DNA of 64,000 nt from Molossus alvarezi (GCA_037176705.1 CM073889.1:105975890-106039889), one strand, 5' to 3'. Shown: positions 1 through 13,109, counted from the stretch's first letter. Notes: a model not told the origin generated them from the sequence alone. Made by a program: numbers and translations.

Positions 1-299
1 GGAAGATAGAAAACCATAGTGTGACCACCTCTAAAAAGTGCTGCTGGACATAAGCATATGAAGATCTGTCCAATTCTCTCATTAGTTTGATATATTCAGA
101 ATATACATAATGGAGAGATCAGGGCACAGCTAAGTCATCCCCACTGCAAACCTGTAGAAGAAGCAATGCCAGCACAGAGTGGATGGTACCATCAAAGGTC
201 CTTCTAAGCCTAGGGTCCATGGTTCCATTTATGTACTCTCAGCTCTACTTGTAAACGGCAACCACTGTCCCCTTACTCCTTGAGCAAGTCCACAGTAAT

Positions 300-530
300 G
301 CCATGACTGTCTTGTCTTTTTTCCTATATCTAGTAGCATGAGCACCAGATTCTAATTTAGGTTCCATCCACAATAACCAGTGAGCATGTCTCTAAAATTC
401 CTGTGTTTTTACTTCCTTATCTGTAAATGGAGATATAATAACCACCTTTTAATAGGGACGTAGATAATGATAAAATAAGAGACAATGTGAGAAATCACGA
501 CACACATATAGTGATATAAGTATTGCCATT
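300..530 (+). repeat. MIR SINE fragment
   Basis: Degraded MIR 3' core: CTTCCTTATCTGTAAATGG then ATAATAACCACC and GATAATGATAAAATAAGAG. Confidence 0.55.
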
Positions 531-1374
531 CTTCCCTGTATGTTGCTTCCTGCCTTACCTGCTTGTCTACCAAGTGGCACAGCTGAACAAGATGTGATGA
601 AAACCAAAACGAAATACCAGGACCACATGTCTAACTATATTTAATAGATTTCATTTTCTAAAATAAAACAAGAAACACCCCTGATTAAAGTCTGCCCATC
701 AACAAACTCAGAAAAAGCTGCGCACTGAACCAGCCTCCCCAGAGAGCGTACTGCTGCAGGGCAGGCGACCCCCCATCATTATTAAATGCAGGCACAGGTA
801 AAGCACTCTGGCTTCTATCAAAGGCACATCAAAGAGCAAATATGTACCCTCACATGTTTAGAATTGCTATAAAACCTGAAAATGCAAGATCAATGCAACA
901 GACCAGGGGGACCCATAAAGCCCAGAGGAAACCAGAGAGGGCAAGGGTCTACCCGGTTAATGTGATCCTAAGAAGGTGCGTTCTCTGGGCACACAGCTGG
1001 ACCCCATTAGAGACTCTCCAGCTGCTCTTAAGATCACCTAGCAGCCTGGGCCCCCAAAAGCTGCAAGTCTGAGATGGCAATTCATGACAAAGTATCTTCA
1101 AAGATAAGTTTCTAGACCTTTCTCCCACCCTTATAGACTTTTTCACAAACGTTTAGCAAAAATGTAACTGTGAATTTCCATGAAATGCCTAGGCCCCGTC
1201 CGTCCAAAGATAAGAACAGAGCAAGGATAATATGTTAAATGATGACAGTTTTTTAAAAAATCCCTTCTGATATCCCAATTGAGAAATAAGGCAACTCTCT
1301 TCATCATTCTATCTTCTGCCTCAATGTTCCTGCACTTCTCAATGTCTCATCTCTCCTTCATTTCTTTGTTCTTT

Positions 1375-1560
1375 CCTTTCACAAAATATTTGCTGGGCAC
1401 CTGCTCTGTGCCAGGCACTGGGGATGCAGTAACATTTAAGACTGGTCCTCATGGACCGTCCAGGGGTGTAGGAGGGAGAACAGAGAGAGACACACAATGA
1501 AGGTCAGCCGATGAGTGCCATGAAGGGAAACGGCAGAGCGGGGGACATAGAAGGGACGGT
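1375..1560. repeat. Ancient L2-like or similar repeat
   Basis: TTTGCTGGGCACCTGCTCTG then CCAGGCACTGGGGATGCAG, followed by ATGGACCGTCCAGG, is the common 'age-old' mammalian repeat phrase set seen at L2-related loci. Confidence 0.55.
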
Positions 1561-1869
1561 GACACTGCACGGGCAATGCAATCTAGGCCCCTTCCCTTCC
1601 CGGTGAGTGCTTCCCACTCTCTTCCCTCCTCAGGGAAACAGAAAGCTTACGTTTCCAGAATGCCTCCCCAGAGGTCCCCACTGTCTGACAGAGTAAAACA
1701 CAGCAGAGCAGGAGTTGAGACTTAAAAGTTAGGAGCTGCCTTATTTCGTTCCCACAACATGCCTGCCTCTTGTGCAAGCTAATCAGGACTCTGCTCAAAT
1801 GAAATTTAAATTTCAGTTTAAAAGGCTCTTTTGCAAGATGATAAAACCTGTCATATCTACAGCTTTTAG

Positions 1870-2365
1870 AACGTCATGTTGTGAACCTTAAATTCATATT
1901 ATTAAGTAAAAGAAACCAATCTGAAAAGGCTACATACTGTATGATTCCAACTATATGACATTCTGGAAAAGGCAAAACTATGGAGACAGTAAAAATTAAA
2001 AAGAGCAGTGGTTGCTGGCAGGGAAGGTTGGGGGTGTGGGGGGGATACAAAGCACACAGGATTTCTGGGGCAGTAAAACTACTCTCTCTCTATAATGATG
2101 GATATACTTCATTGTACTTTTGTCCAAACCTACAGAACGTACATCACCAAGAGTGCATCCTAATGTAAATTATGGGCTGTGGGTGATGGTGATTAGATTC
2201 ATCCTCGGTAACAAAGGTGGCACTCTGGCTGAGTGATACTGATGGGGGGGCAGGGCACTATACATGTGTTGGGAGAGGGGTATATGGGAAATCTCTGTAC
2301 CATCCCCTGAATTCTACCACGAACCTAAAACTGTTCTAAAATAATTAAATTTAAAAAATAAACAT
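1870..2365 (+). mobile_element. Old L1 3' UTR (L1ME-type)
   Basis: Phrases ACTGTATGATTCCAACTATA, GAAAAGGCAAAACTATGGAG, CAGTGGTTGCTGGCAGGG and CCTAATGTAAATTATGGGC are the usual landmarks of old mammalian L1 3' UTRs, in order, ending in an A-rich tail near 2340-2365. Confidence 0.8.
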
Positions 2366-4384
2366 TACTTTATATTCTACTACATTCCTGTGAGCATGTA
2401 AACATGCTAACACAGTGGTGAATGAGTGAAAAAACCTAACAGAGAGCACCTGCCTTATGCCAGGTAAGTGTGCCTCATCCATTCTCACAAACAATGTGCT
2501 GAGGCATCCTCATCTTGGCCCAACAGATGAGAAAATGGAGGTTCTGGCTCTGTCTCTCACTCTGGCTATGCAATGGCTTATAACCTGCATTGAGACTACC
2601 AATGACACTATACTGCGAGAGAAACTGTGTCCCTAGTAATATGCTAAGAACAGTCCCACAGCATTTCAGGGCTGGTGCCCTGTATTTTTCAACTTCAGTG
2701 TGATCTTTAGTGGTGTTATTGAAGTCATGAGTTAGCAAACTCTGACAGCAGCCTCAGCATATGAAGATATGAGGTCCTGCCACAAACTGACAAGGTGGGA
2801 AAACCTTAGCAATCTATGATGAACCTGAACTCTACACAAAGATGGGGGAGGAAAATAAGTCAAGTCCAATCTTGTTTTAGTTAAGATATAACTGAGAGAA
2901 AAGGGAAGGAAAATATGTAAGCATACGTTTTCAAAACTGCCTTTTTAGAAACAAAAGTAGTACACATTCTTTTTTTCTGATTATCTTAAGAATGAAGAAA
3001 AATATAGTACTACCAAACTTTAAAAATAAGTTTTCTTATTCCGATCACTGTCTGTGAATCCTACTAGATCAGATGAGACAAGTGGCAATAAAATATTTTT
3101 TTCTCGGAGGCAAATCCTAAAACAGAGAGCAAAATCACCTCCCTTTTGCTAAACTGGTACACACTAATTGAAGCAGAAGTGAAATGCAGAATAGAGAAGA
3201 GATAGAAACACTAAGTTACGCCTTGGTCCAATTACTAGTAGAAAGTTAAACAAATTATCAGTTCAAGGCATTCTATGACTTTCAGCATTAAAAATCAGAA
3301 ATAAAATGGCTGTAAAACAACATACACCTGGTCTTGATAGCAGAATCTACAGAAAGTAATATTTTACATCTGGAAACAATCCAATGACAAATGGAAACAA
3401 ACCGGTCAATCCATAAAGGGATCTTAGTAAAGCTTTTATTAAAAAAAATAAAATAAAATGTGTTTCCACTTTCTCAATCTAAAATATATTCTACATAAAA
3501 CAATACTTCATACTTTTTAGCAGACTAATCTGGCCCTAATGTAAAAGACTAAAGTAGCATTATTTTTCACTATTCGTGTTTCAAGTAATCCTTAGATTTC
3601 AAAATTATGAAGTCTTCATTGGCAAATACACAGAAGTAATATCAATACTAATATTTTGTTATGCTTCTCATATCATGATCTACAAGGGCCTTAGAGAACA
3701 TTTAAACTGTCAATAAGTCTATTTTTTTCCTATTGTGAAGTACAGAAAAAAATATTACTTTTGAAAGAATTCTAGAAATTCAATTCCTCCAATATTCAAA
3801 AATGAATTTACATATAACAACAGAAGCAGGGGGCCAAGGAAGGAAAGTAACAGTAAGCTCTTAAAACCTTGTTTCAGCTTCAGGCCATTAAACCATAGTT
3901 CTATTGGAACAAATCTACAAAAGAACAGAACTATAGTGAATATAATTACATTAACCTAGAGCCACCCCAAACATATAAAGACTTTCAAAAACGAGTGACT
4001 TTGCAAAAGCATAACTGCAGTCAACACAAAGAATTATTCAGAAATATCAGAAGACAGAAAATTTATAGTTATTAGTATGCTGCCCCAATACATAAGACAT
4101 TATGAAAGAATGATATGTTGAAGTCATATTATTGGAACTTCCTGCCACAAGACAGATTTCCAAGGACTGAGGATATAAATAATAAATAAATATTTTAAAA
4201 TTTCAAAAGAGTCTACATTTCAGGTTATACTGTTGGTACAACTGAATAAATCTGGACAAAGAACATACTTTCTTTGTGTTTCCCATCATACTTTTTAAAG
4301 TACTTCCATCAGGACACAAGTGCTCATAAAATTAATTAAGCCTTACACTAGAATATATCTTCCTTTTATTTCTAAGGAGTTAAA

Positions 4385-5115
4385 CATAGATGCAGCTGGT
4401 GTGGAGCGCTTGCTGGTGTAGTGCGTACTGGAAACACTATTCATGGCCGAAATGATCAAGTCAACCAACCAACTGCTTGCACTGGACCATCAGAGGAGGG
4501 GTGGCGCCCGACATACTGCCCTAGATAAAAGGACCAACCAACCAAATTCCCTCAACCCGGCTGTAGTCAATAATCTGGCTTAACAGAGAACACACTTTTC
4601 CCGGCATACTTAAGGCAACAGTGCAGAGATGTCATTCTTAAAAGAACTGGGAATGGCAAAACTACTGTCAGTTGATGTGTCCTGAAAATTACTGGAGTTG
4701 TGGCAGAAGTACTTTTTTTGATCAACTGGTTTGTGTTTTGCTGCTGAATTTATCCCAAGTAAAACAGCTTTAATCTCCAGAAGAAACCCAAAATGTCATG
4801 AGATTTATGCTGTATTGACATCTTGCCCTAAACATACAACATCGTAGTAATTTGTCATGGGCAACATGACCAGAGAAGATTTTTTTCATGATTTTAAATA
4901 CACTGACATGCTATTGGTTAAATTTAAACAAGTTTTATTTACAGAAATTCTCTCACAAATAACATGTAATAACTTGAAATGCATATCCTATTAAGCACTT
5001 CCTTTTCTCACGTATAAATTAAAATGTTTCCTGCATTTTGAGGGGGGAAAAAAGAAAAGTACTTCCAGTTTTTTACTTGAAAGTCCTTTAAAAAAAAAAA
5101 AAAAGAAAAGAAAGT
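4385..5115 (+). other. Unassigned block with an A tail, possible retropseudogene
   Basis: The 4390-4640 part is GC-richer than its surroundings and keeps a reading frame with one stop. From 4391, codons give [11 protein letters not shown], then stop, then [20 protein letters not shown] and onward to VVNNLA, ending at TAA near 4583. About 500 bp later is a 15-nt A run (5089-5104). The order coding-like, AT-rich 3' UTR-like, A tail suggests a processed pseudogene of a small gene. I do not recognise the protein, and target duplications are not clear. Confidence 0.25.
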
Positions 5116-5954
5116 ATTATGGTATCAAATTTTGCAAAAACTGAAAAAAAAGTGCTCTAGCATTTTGGCCACCTACTTTCCTTTCTGAACTGTTTCTTCC
5201 CCTTTGGCCTAGCATTTTAAATGATGCACCATCAATAACAGGAGTCTCATTCCCAGAAAAGAGTAAAAAGTCTGTGTGCATGTGTGTGTGTGTGCGCGTG
5301 TTAAAGAGTAAGCCTTCATGTTACTCATAGTAGCCAAGGACCTCAAAAATTTTTTTAAGTTTTCATAATTTACAGGCTATTGTTTGAAGGGGCTGGTGAG
5401 TTATCTAGGTAAGATTATCCTGATGGTGGGCTCTCATTAGCTCATCTAGATTTAAAGTCCAAACATATGTCTTTAGTTCAAATCAAGAGAAAAAAGGGAA
5501 AATGTATTAGGAGTAAATTTTTGGGGGGTGCCACTGGCTTATTTGATTTGCATCACTGGTAAATAAGCAGGCTATTATTTGCCTCTGCTTTGCCTCATAG
5601 ATGTCTGCAATGTAACCAATGTAAAATGCATTCTTGAGGATTTTTCATCCCAGCCATAATAATATTGAGTGTAGCTCTAAAAGTATAATCCATCAGTACC
5701 ACCTCCCCAAAAGACAACCTAAACTAAATAAGTCTTGATAATGCTTCTACACCTTTTCAATGGTTGGGGATATTTTTCCTATCCAATAGAACTAGGATCC
5801 ATCCTTTCAAGGAGCTCTTTTTAGATTAAATATTATCTTTATTCTTTGGATATATAAAAAACATGTCCTAACAAAGAAGTTTGAATTATAACACCATAGA
5901 TGATGCCTGAACCAGGAGCTTACACATAGGAAAGTTTGTAAAGGATTTCTTTGG

Positions 5955-6158
5955 CCCGGCCAGTACGGGTCAGTGGGCTGAGCATCATCCCATGGACTGG
6001 GAGGTCCCGGTACAATTCCCGGTCAATGGACATGCCTGGGTTGCAGGCTCATTCCCCACTGGGGGTGTGCAGGAGGCAGCTGATTGATGTTTCTCTCTCA
6101 CATCGATGTTTCTATCTCTCTCTTTCTCTCTAAAAATTTCAATAAAAATATATTAAAA
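5955..6158 (+). mobile_element. Ves-type SINE
   Basis: tRNA-like head (GGCCCGGCCAGTACGGGTCAG), CT-rich 3' region and an A-rich tail. Target duplication GATTTCTTTGG at 5944-5954 and 6159-6169. The head and body are more diverged than in the young Ves copies, so this is an older subfamily. Confidence 0.9.
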
Positions 6159-6569
6159 GATTTCTTTGGTCTCTGGCAAAGGGATCTCAGATTAGGGTGA
6201 TAAAATGTCCAGATTCTTCATCCAAATCTTACAGTGTTACTGTTGTTCCAGTACATTGACCTAATACTAAGTTTAAAGTGAATGCATCAAACAATTACAA
6301 CAATGTTAGGCCTATCTTATGCCTATCCTTCAACAAACAGATACAAAGATGGAGAACAAATCTGTTCTCATCGTCTCAAGATGCTTATTGCTCAATCTAA
6401 GAACATTGTAAGTATCTTTTACAGATTAAAATGGAAGAATGAAGAAGACTTAGTTTTTTTCCTGACCAAAGCTGTCCAAGTTCCAGAACCCCATTTCATA
6501 CAGCATTCAGAAAAAGAAAGCAAGTATCTACATAAAAATCAAGCTTAGATTTTTATCTAAGAGAGGGCA

Positions 6570-7860
6570 CTTTTAGTTTCAACAATATGGAGGTCTAAGA
6601 TTCTTCCTCCAACAAAATAAAAAAGACAGAAAAATCCTGAATAAAATATAACAATGAAAAAAAATAGTTAAATAAATACCCAAACTCATTTTCCCAGAGA
6701 GAATTCATAACCAGAGTGGAAAACACATAACTGGAAACATTAGGAGATCTACTGGCCCTAAGGGATAAGGTCTGGAGTTTTAATGCCCACAGAGGGATAG
6801 GTCCTTTGTGACTCCACGTCATTGATCCAGGGAAGTGGCAAGACACATGGTTCTGGCTAGGACTCTGGTGGGCAAAGAGAGAATTGTCTGTGAGTAATCA
6901 AACCTCTAAACATTTTCCATATGCAGTTGAAGAATTTAAATTTATATTTGCATAGTTTGGGAACTCTAAACCATTAATGTAAAAACTGATCCCAGACCAA
7001 TGAAATTTTTGGGAAACTGGCAGAAGCTAACATAAAACTACTTTGTAAGAATTCTCCCATAACCCAGAGCTCATGGGACTTCCAAAGAAAATGAACACCC
7101 CAGATGAAGATGAGCTCACAATGAACAATTAGAAACATATGCAAAGCAATCTACTATGGAAGAGTGAATAGACAAAGAAAGATTAGCACCCCAAGATCTT
7201 GACAAATAGAATAATTTGAAAGAGACTAAAAACATAAATGTATTTAAAATGTCAACAGAGATAAAAGAAGAAAAAAAATCAATGAAAGGACAAGTTTGAA
7301 ATGAAACCAAAAAGAAAATCGACAAATTAAAAATATGGCCATTGAGATTAAGAAAACAGAACTTAACGTTAAACAGCAGATCAGACACAATAAAAACTAA
7401 TTTAACTTAACTATAGAAGAAATTATGCAGATATCATTCATCAATAAATACTCTATTACACACTGTGCATCTGTGTGTCCATTCTGAATCACTCCTATGA
7501 ACACTTAGTACTGTATATATTATTAAACAAAACAAAGACTTTGATTCTAACAGAGTTTATATTATAGTGGATAAAACAGAGAGATAAAAAAGAGAGAAAA
7601 TACAAAACATATAAAGGGACACAGTATAGAATGAAAAGCTCCAAAACTTTCCAAAAGGAGGTCCATAAAGGAAACAGAGAGAATGAGGAAGAGGCAATAT
7701 ACAAAATATCAGTTGAGAAGCTTTCAGAATTTTTGAAAGATACATAATCAGCACATTTAAGGAACAGAATAAATTTAAAAATAGAAGCAGACATATCACA
7801 GTAAATCTGTAACCCCCCCCCCCACAAAAAACAGAGAACATCTAAAAAACAAAGAACAGA
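6570..7860 (+). mobile_element. Ancient L1/HAL1 5' portion
   Basis: Begins with a 5'-UTR-like phrase (CAACAATATGGAGGTCTAAG) and continues as A-rich, lysine-rich degraded ORF1-like sequence. It ends in a C run/A-rich patch near 7815. Subfamily not resolved. Confidence 0.5.
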
Positions 7861-7913
7861 ATTTTTTCCCCACTAAATAATTATGATATTTTGCCTAATA
7901 TAAGAGTAAATGG

Positions 7914-8131
7914 GCCCTGGTTGGTGTTACTCAGTGGTTAGAGCATCGTCCCATGCACCAAGGGTCTCAGGTTTGATTCCCTACAGGACACATACCCAGG
8001 TTGGGATTTGATCCCTGGTTGGGGTTCGTGCATGAGGCAACTGATCAATGTTTCTCTCTCTCCCTCTCCCATCCTCTCACTCTAGAATCAATGAAAAACC
8101 TATCCTTGGGTGAAGATTAGAAAAAAAACAA
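7914..8131 (+). mobile_element. Ves-type SINE
   Basis: Head CCCTGGTTGGTGTTACTCAG and tail CCTTGGGTGAAGATTAG plus A-run. Perfect 12 bp target duplication AAGAGTAAATGG at 7902-7913 and 8132-8143. Confidence 0.9.
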
Positions 8132-8204
8132 AAGAGTAAATGGATGCTCAATATCTGCCCAATACAATTAAGTTTAACTCATCAACTTGATGACATCTAT
8201 TTTG

Positions 8205-8636
8205 TTTTTTTTTTGTTTTTTTTTTTTTTTTTTATATTCAATATTATTTTTATTACATTCAGATGTAGAGCATAGTAGTTAGACAATCATGTACTTTACA
8301 AAGTGTTCCCCCTGATGCTTGCAGTACCCACCTGGCATCATACATAGTTATTACAATATTATTGACTATATTCCCTATGCTGTACTTTACATTCCCAGGA
8401 CTATTTTGTAACTACCAATTTGTACTTCTTTTTTTTTTTTTTTTTTAATGAATTTTTATTTATTTTTTTGTTACAGACATTTTACCTTTTTACCCCGTTG
8501 GCACCCTCCACCCCACCCCCCCTCCACCCCATCCCCGGCTTAGTTGTCCATGTCCATTGGTCATGCATACATGCATATAAGTTCTGTGGTTTATCTCTTC
8601 CCACCCCCCCACCCCCCATCCCCTCTTCTGAGGGAT
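8205..8636 (-). mobile_element. 5'-truncated L1 with two poly-A tails, possible 3' transduction
   Basis: Read on the minus strand: an L1 3' UTR (8636-8447; C-rich on the plus strand), a first poly-A run (8446-8429), about 195 bp more (8428-8234), then a terminal poly-A (8233-8205). Perfect 16 bp duplications GATGACATCTATTTTG (8189-8204, 8637-8652) enclose the whole, so it entered as one unit. The second segment (AAGTACAAATTGGTAGTTAC onward) itself resembles an older L1 3' end. Confidence 0.88.
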
Positions 8637-10168
8637 GATGACATCTATTTTGATTGGTTACAAACATCTTTACTAATTTGCAGGTCTTCATTACCAAGAT
8701 ATGTAATTGATTATATGGGCAGGGTATGATCTGATACCACTCCCCCAGTCTGCCTAATCATGAGTTTAACCATAAAATTTATAAAAGCCATGATTATTAC
8801 ATTTTTGCAACAAGTTAGAGAAATTCCTTGCATAAGAATTTACTATTCTTCATATATAATAATTCAACAAATGTGTCCCTATTCCACAATCATTAAGTGT
8901 GAGGCATATCAAAATCTCACAATTGAGAAAGTAAATGAAAAGGGCACAACTTCTCTTTCACAAACATCTATTTTATCAATAAATCAGGGTTTTGGTCCCT
9001 CAAGATTTCTTCTATGTCTACAGAACTTCATTCATCCTTTCCACTTCAAAAACTGAAGCACTGACTATTCCTTGGAAAGATTATACCCATATTTATTTTG
9101 TTCAAATTACTTTATTTAACAAAAATATATAATACAGAAAAACAAAGAAGATATTTTAAGAGTAAGACTTCCAACATTTGCTGATATCATGTGTGTGTAC
9201 GTGTGTGTAGGTGTGTGGAAAATATATCTCTTTCACATAGTGAACTCCATATTCTATCTGAAGACCAATGAATTTGATAATGCTACCATGTGAATAATAA
9301 ATATGCAAAGATCCCCTATTGCCTTCCACAACCATAAAAAGATAAATCCCTGTTAAATGCTCTTTTCCCATTTTCATTATACATATTATCTTTAACATCA
9401 TTTAACCTTTATATGACCTTTTACATTGCAAACTGCAGTTTTAATGTAGGAAAAAATTTTAGAAGGATTCCTTTTTCATGCAATTCATATGTTATCCTGC
9501 TTCATATAATGTGAAAAAAAAAATTACTGTAAATTAGGAAAGCATGATCATTTTATTGTGTTACCCACAAAATTTTAAAAACACAGATATCTATAAGTGT
9601 ATTTTATGGGGTTAGGATTTCATAATCTGTTTATGAATGAATATTCTCAACATTAAATTCTCTATTCTTAATAAAAATAATTTTAATGTTGCTAAATTCA
9701 ATTTTGGTCCATTATTTAATCTGTTCCCTTAAATGCTTTTGCATAAACATTCTAAGCATATTTCTCAGAAACAAATCAGTATAAAAGTAATCTTTTCAGA
9801 GTAAGTAGTTATATAATTTACAATAAAAAGTTATTAAAAAAAAAAAGTCAAGAAAGATGAGCTTATCTACCAGCACCTCTGCTAAAAATCTAATAGTATT
9901 CTCACTTACTAAATAATGCAATTGTGAAATAATTTATCTGCTTATTGGATCAAGATGGATCATAATATGTTCATCCCTGATTATGGAGCCACAGTCATCC
10001 CGTCTGTACTTATTTGTCTCTTTAGTTGGCTCAACATGTCAAGGAAGAGCAAACAGGACATTATTTAACATGGTTAAAAAACCCTTAGGTAGTAACATTC
10101 ATAAACTTACCACCTATGCATGACTAAGAAAGACCAAGACCAGCATTAATCTAGATTTCTTTATCACC

Positions 10169-10213
10169 ACAGTACCACCACCACCAACAACAACAACAAT
10201 AACAACAACAACA
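10169..10213. repeat. CAA/CCA trinucleotide tract
   Basis: CCACCACCACCAACAACAACAA and similar AAC units, a simple repeat of ACC changing to AAC. Confidence 0.8.
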
Positions 10214-10353
10214 AAACCCAGAATTGAAAGAATGTGTTGATAGAATATTCTATAAGATTTTATATTTGAACATTAGGAGAGAGTAAGTTCAGTATTTGTG
10301 CATATCTATAAATGTGAATGTATGAAAACTAGGTTTAATATTATGAACATGGG

Positions 10354-10456
10354 CCCTGGCCGGTTTGGCTCAGCGGTTGGAGCGTCGGCCTGCAGACCAG
10401 AGAGTTCTAGGTTCGGTTCCCACTAGGGGCACGTACCAAAAAATAAAAAGAAAACC
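10354..10456 (+). mobile_element. Head-only Ves SINE (short form)
   Basis: Only the tRNA-related head is present (CCTGGCCGGTTTGGCTCAG to GGGGCACGTACC), then directly an A-rich tail. The usual 130 bp body and CT tract are absent. It is flanked by perfect 11 bp duplications ATGAACATGGG (10343-10353, 10457-10467), so the short form itself was inserted rather than being cut later by deletion of its 3' end and flank. Confidence 0.85.
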
Positions 10457-10639
10457 ATGAACATGGGAATACACGATTTTACATTATTCTTTAGTTCAAA
10501 AAATATTTAAGGGAAATAAATTAAAATTCTGTGAAAAGAGTAGCAAGGAGGTTTGTTCCTGTAAATTTCCATGAGTATAGTTGGATAAATGCCATCAATG
10601 GAATGCTTAATATAAATAGAGTCAAATGTCCACATAAAC

Positions 10640-10870
10640 TTTTTTTTTAATTAAAAAAATTTTTTCCCTTTATTGATTTTAGAGAGAGGAAGTAAGCGGG
10701 AGAGAAAGATAGAAACATCGATGAGTGAGAACATCTACTGGTCACCCCCCTGCATGCCCCCCACTGGGGATCAGGCCCACAACCTGGGCATGTGTCCTGA
10801 CCTGGAATCAAACCAGTGACCTCCTGGTGCATGGGTCAATGCTCAACCACTGAGCAACACCAGCAGAACC
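10640..10870 (-). mobile_element. Ves-type SINE, older
   Basis: On the minus strand, a diverged head (CTGCTGGTGTTGCTCAGTGG) near 10866, then body and CT-rich segment, with the tail as T-runs at 10640-10670. Target duplication is degraded (CCACATAAA / CCACACATGAAA). Confidence 0.85.
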
Positions 10871-10924
10871 ACACATGAAATCTTAAAAGTTAATTTGACT
10901 ATTATTTAAAATGTATCTTCTTCA

Positions 10925-11170
10925 GCCCTGGCTGGTTGGGCTCAGCGGTTAGAGCATCAGCCTGAGGTCCCAAGAGACCCGGGTTCTGTTTCTGCTAAGG
11001 GCATGTACCTCGGTTGCAGTTTGTCCCCGGCCCTGGTTGGTCATGCGGGTGGCAGCCATTCGATGTGTCCCTTTCACGTCGATGTTTCTCTCTCTCTCTC
11101 TCTCTCTTCCTCTCCCTCCCACTCTACCTGAACAAAAAAATGGAAAAATGTCCTCAGGTGAGGATAGAAA
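10925..11170 (+). mobile_element. Ves SINE
   Basis: Full-length copy with GCCCTGGCTGGTTGGGCTCAG head, CT repeat and CCTCAGGTGAGGATAG tail. Perfect 17 bp target duplication AAAATGTATCTTCTTCA at 10908-10924 and 11171-11187. Confidence 0.95.
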
Positions 11171-11804
11171 AAAATGTATCTTCTTCACAGTGGCAGACAT
11201 TTACACTAATAGAATCTCTGTATTTTATGTATTCGATTTACTTGTACTTCATTTGCAGACTTAAGAAAAAGAGTCTGCAAACTAGCATTCAAATGTACTA
11301 TAAAAGAGATACAAATAAGTGTGGTAGCCACCAAAGAAATGTTTCATATTTATTGCATGGGAAAAAAGTGTTTGCAAAAATACTTCACCAGTAATAACAT
11401 TCTTTATAAAAAAAAATATAATGCAATAATTAAAGAATATTTGCTTCTAACATAATTTTCCAACCATCTACATTTTCACCCTCCTACAGACAGAGCAATG
11501 ACCGACACACATGCATATGTAGTCATACACACACATGCAATTTGTCACACTAACATTGCTCTTGTGTCGATTAATTAAATTTTTATACATTCATGAAGGT
11601 AAATCCCATAAAAAATCCATAATATTTTAGCAAGTCTCATCAACATTTTAATCTGTAAAATACATTTTGAGAAATTCCATAGCCATAATGTTCAATTTAC
11701 AGACACAAATAAAGATTTAGCTAATTAAACATAACCTAAAACTCTTCAGTAATGCTCAGTTGGAAATATATCATTTGCCAGTTGGCGATATCTAAATTTT
11801 CCCA

Positions 11805-11900
11805 GACACTATTCCATTTGCTATGTGCTAAGCACTGAGCAAAGAGGTTTACACATAGTTTTCCCTGACAATCACCTGACTGTTCCCATTTTACAGAGGT
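11805..11900 (-). repeat. MIR fragment
   Basis: TGCTAAGCACTGAGCAAAG then CCCATTTTACAGAGG, the reverse complement of the MIR 3' region. Confidence 0.6.
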
Positions 11901-11999
11901 TCGAAAAATTAAACTCTTTGGGACACACCCATTCTATATGAAAGGGGATGAAAATGTTATGTGTGATAACAAAGTCAATGTAATGATGAGAAAGGGCAC

Positions 12000-12215
12000 A
12001 GGTTCTGATGTCACATCCTAAAGGCTGGCACACTTGATCATACTTAGCAGCAGTGTACCTTGAGGTAAGATATTTAAATTTTCTGGGCCTCATTTTTCTG
12101 AGATGTAAAATGGGGGCAATGTTATCTAAACATTAGGGAGGATTAAATAAGATTAAATGAGATAATGGACTTCTTTAGCTAATGCCTAGTACATGGCAAG
12201 TGCTCATCAAAAATA
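12000..12215 (+). repeat. MIR SINE
   Basis: Ordered MIR landmarks: GGGCCTCATTTTTCTGAGATG, AAAATGGGGGCAATG, GGATTAAATAAGATTAAATG, GCCTAGTACATGGCAAGTGC. Confidence 0.75.
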
Positions 12216-12964
12216 AGGGTTCCCTTCTCTACTCCAACAAAAATGATCTTTGATAATATACCATGAAAGTAAAATGCTCTCCTTTTCCCTTAGAAGGCAG
12301 GAGAAATCAGCCACAGTCTGAAGTCATCAAGCTTGTCAAGCTGTTCAAGGTCCATTATTCTTTTTTATTATATTTAAGGCACTTAAAATAATCTCCCAGT
12401 GATTTATTCTCCTTTTAACTAGATGCAGCAATTAGAATATCTTTTATGATACGGAAGAGTTTTCATTTCAGTCAAGGTGTTACTGTTTTAGAAAGCCACC
12501 ATTCACTGAAGAATATTACAACCCAGAAACTAACTGCTTTTATTCTCATTCTGAATAGAAGCACAAACACAAAATGAAGAGGATACATAGTGTATTTCTA
12601 TAGCTGAAAGATGTAAATGCTCAAGCATGCAGGAGCCAACAATTCCCAAAATACCTTCATGAACTGAAAAACAGATATATACGTTGCCATGGAATTCGCA
12701 AAACTAATACACTTGAAATTTGGATTATGTATGAAAAAGTATGATAAGGTTGTTTTTTGTTGTGGTTTTTTTTTTCCCTTCCCATAATACTGGCATATCA
12801 ACATTAAAAAAAAAAATCAACCCAACATGTATTCCCCAGAAGAAAAAAAGGAAGGATGGCAAAAAGTACCACATATATTCAGGATCCAAAGTAAATGCAG
12901 AAATTATGTATTATTATTTGTCAATGGAGGCTTGCTTCACCACAATTCTATTGCACATGCTATC

Positions 12965-13090
12965 AGCGCTGACTACATGTGTGTCAAGATTCCAGTCCTG
13001 CCTCTGTCATTAGCTAGTCGGGTTAACCTTCAGTAAGTAATTCAATTTTTCTAGGATTCAATTTCCTCAATTGTAAAATGATAACCTCAA
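12965..13090 (+). repeat. MIR fragment
   Basis: TTCCAGTCCTGCCTCTGTCA then AATTTCCTCAATTGTAAAATG, MIR in plus orientation. Confidence 0.65.
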
Positions 13091-13109
13091 TGATAATGTT
13101 TATTAAGCA

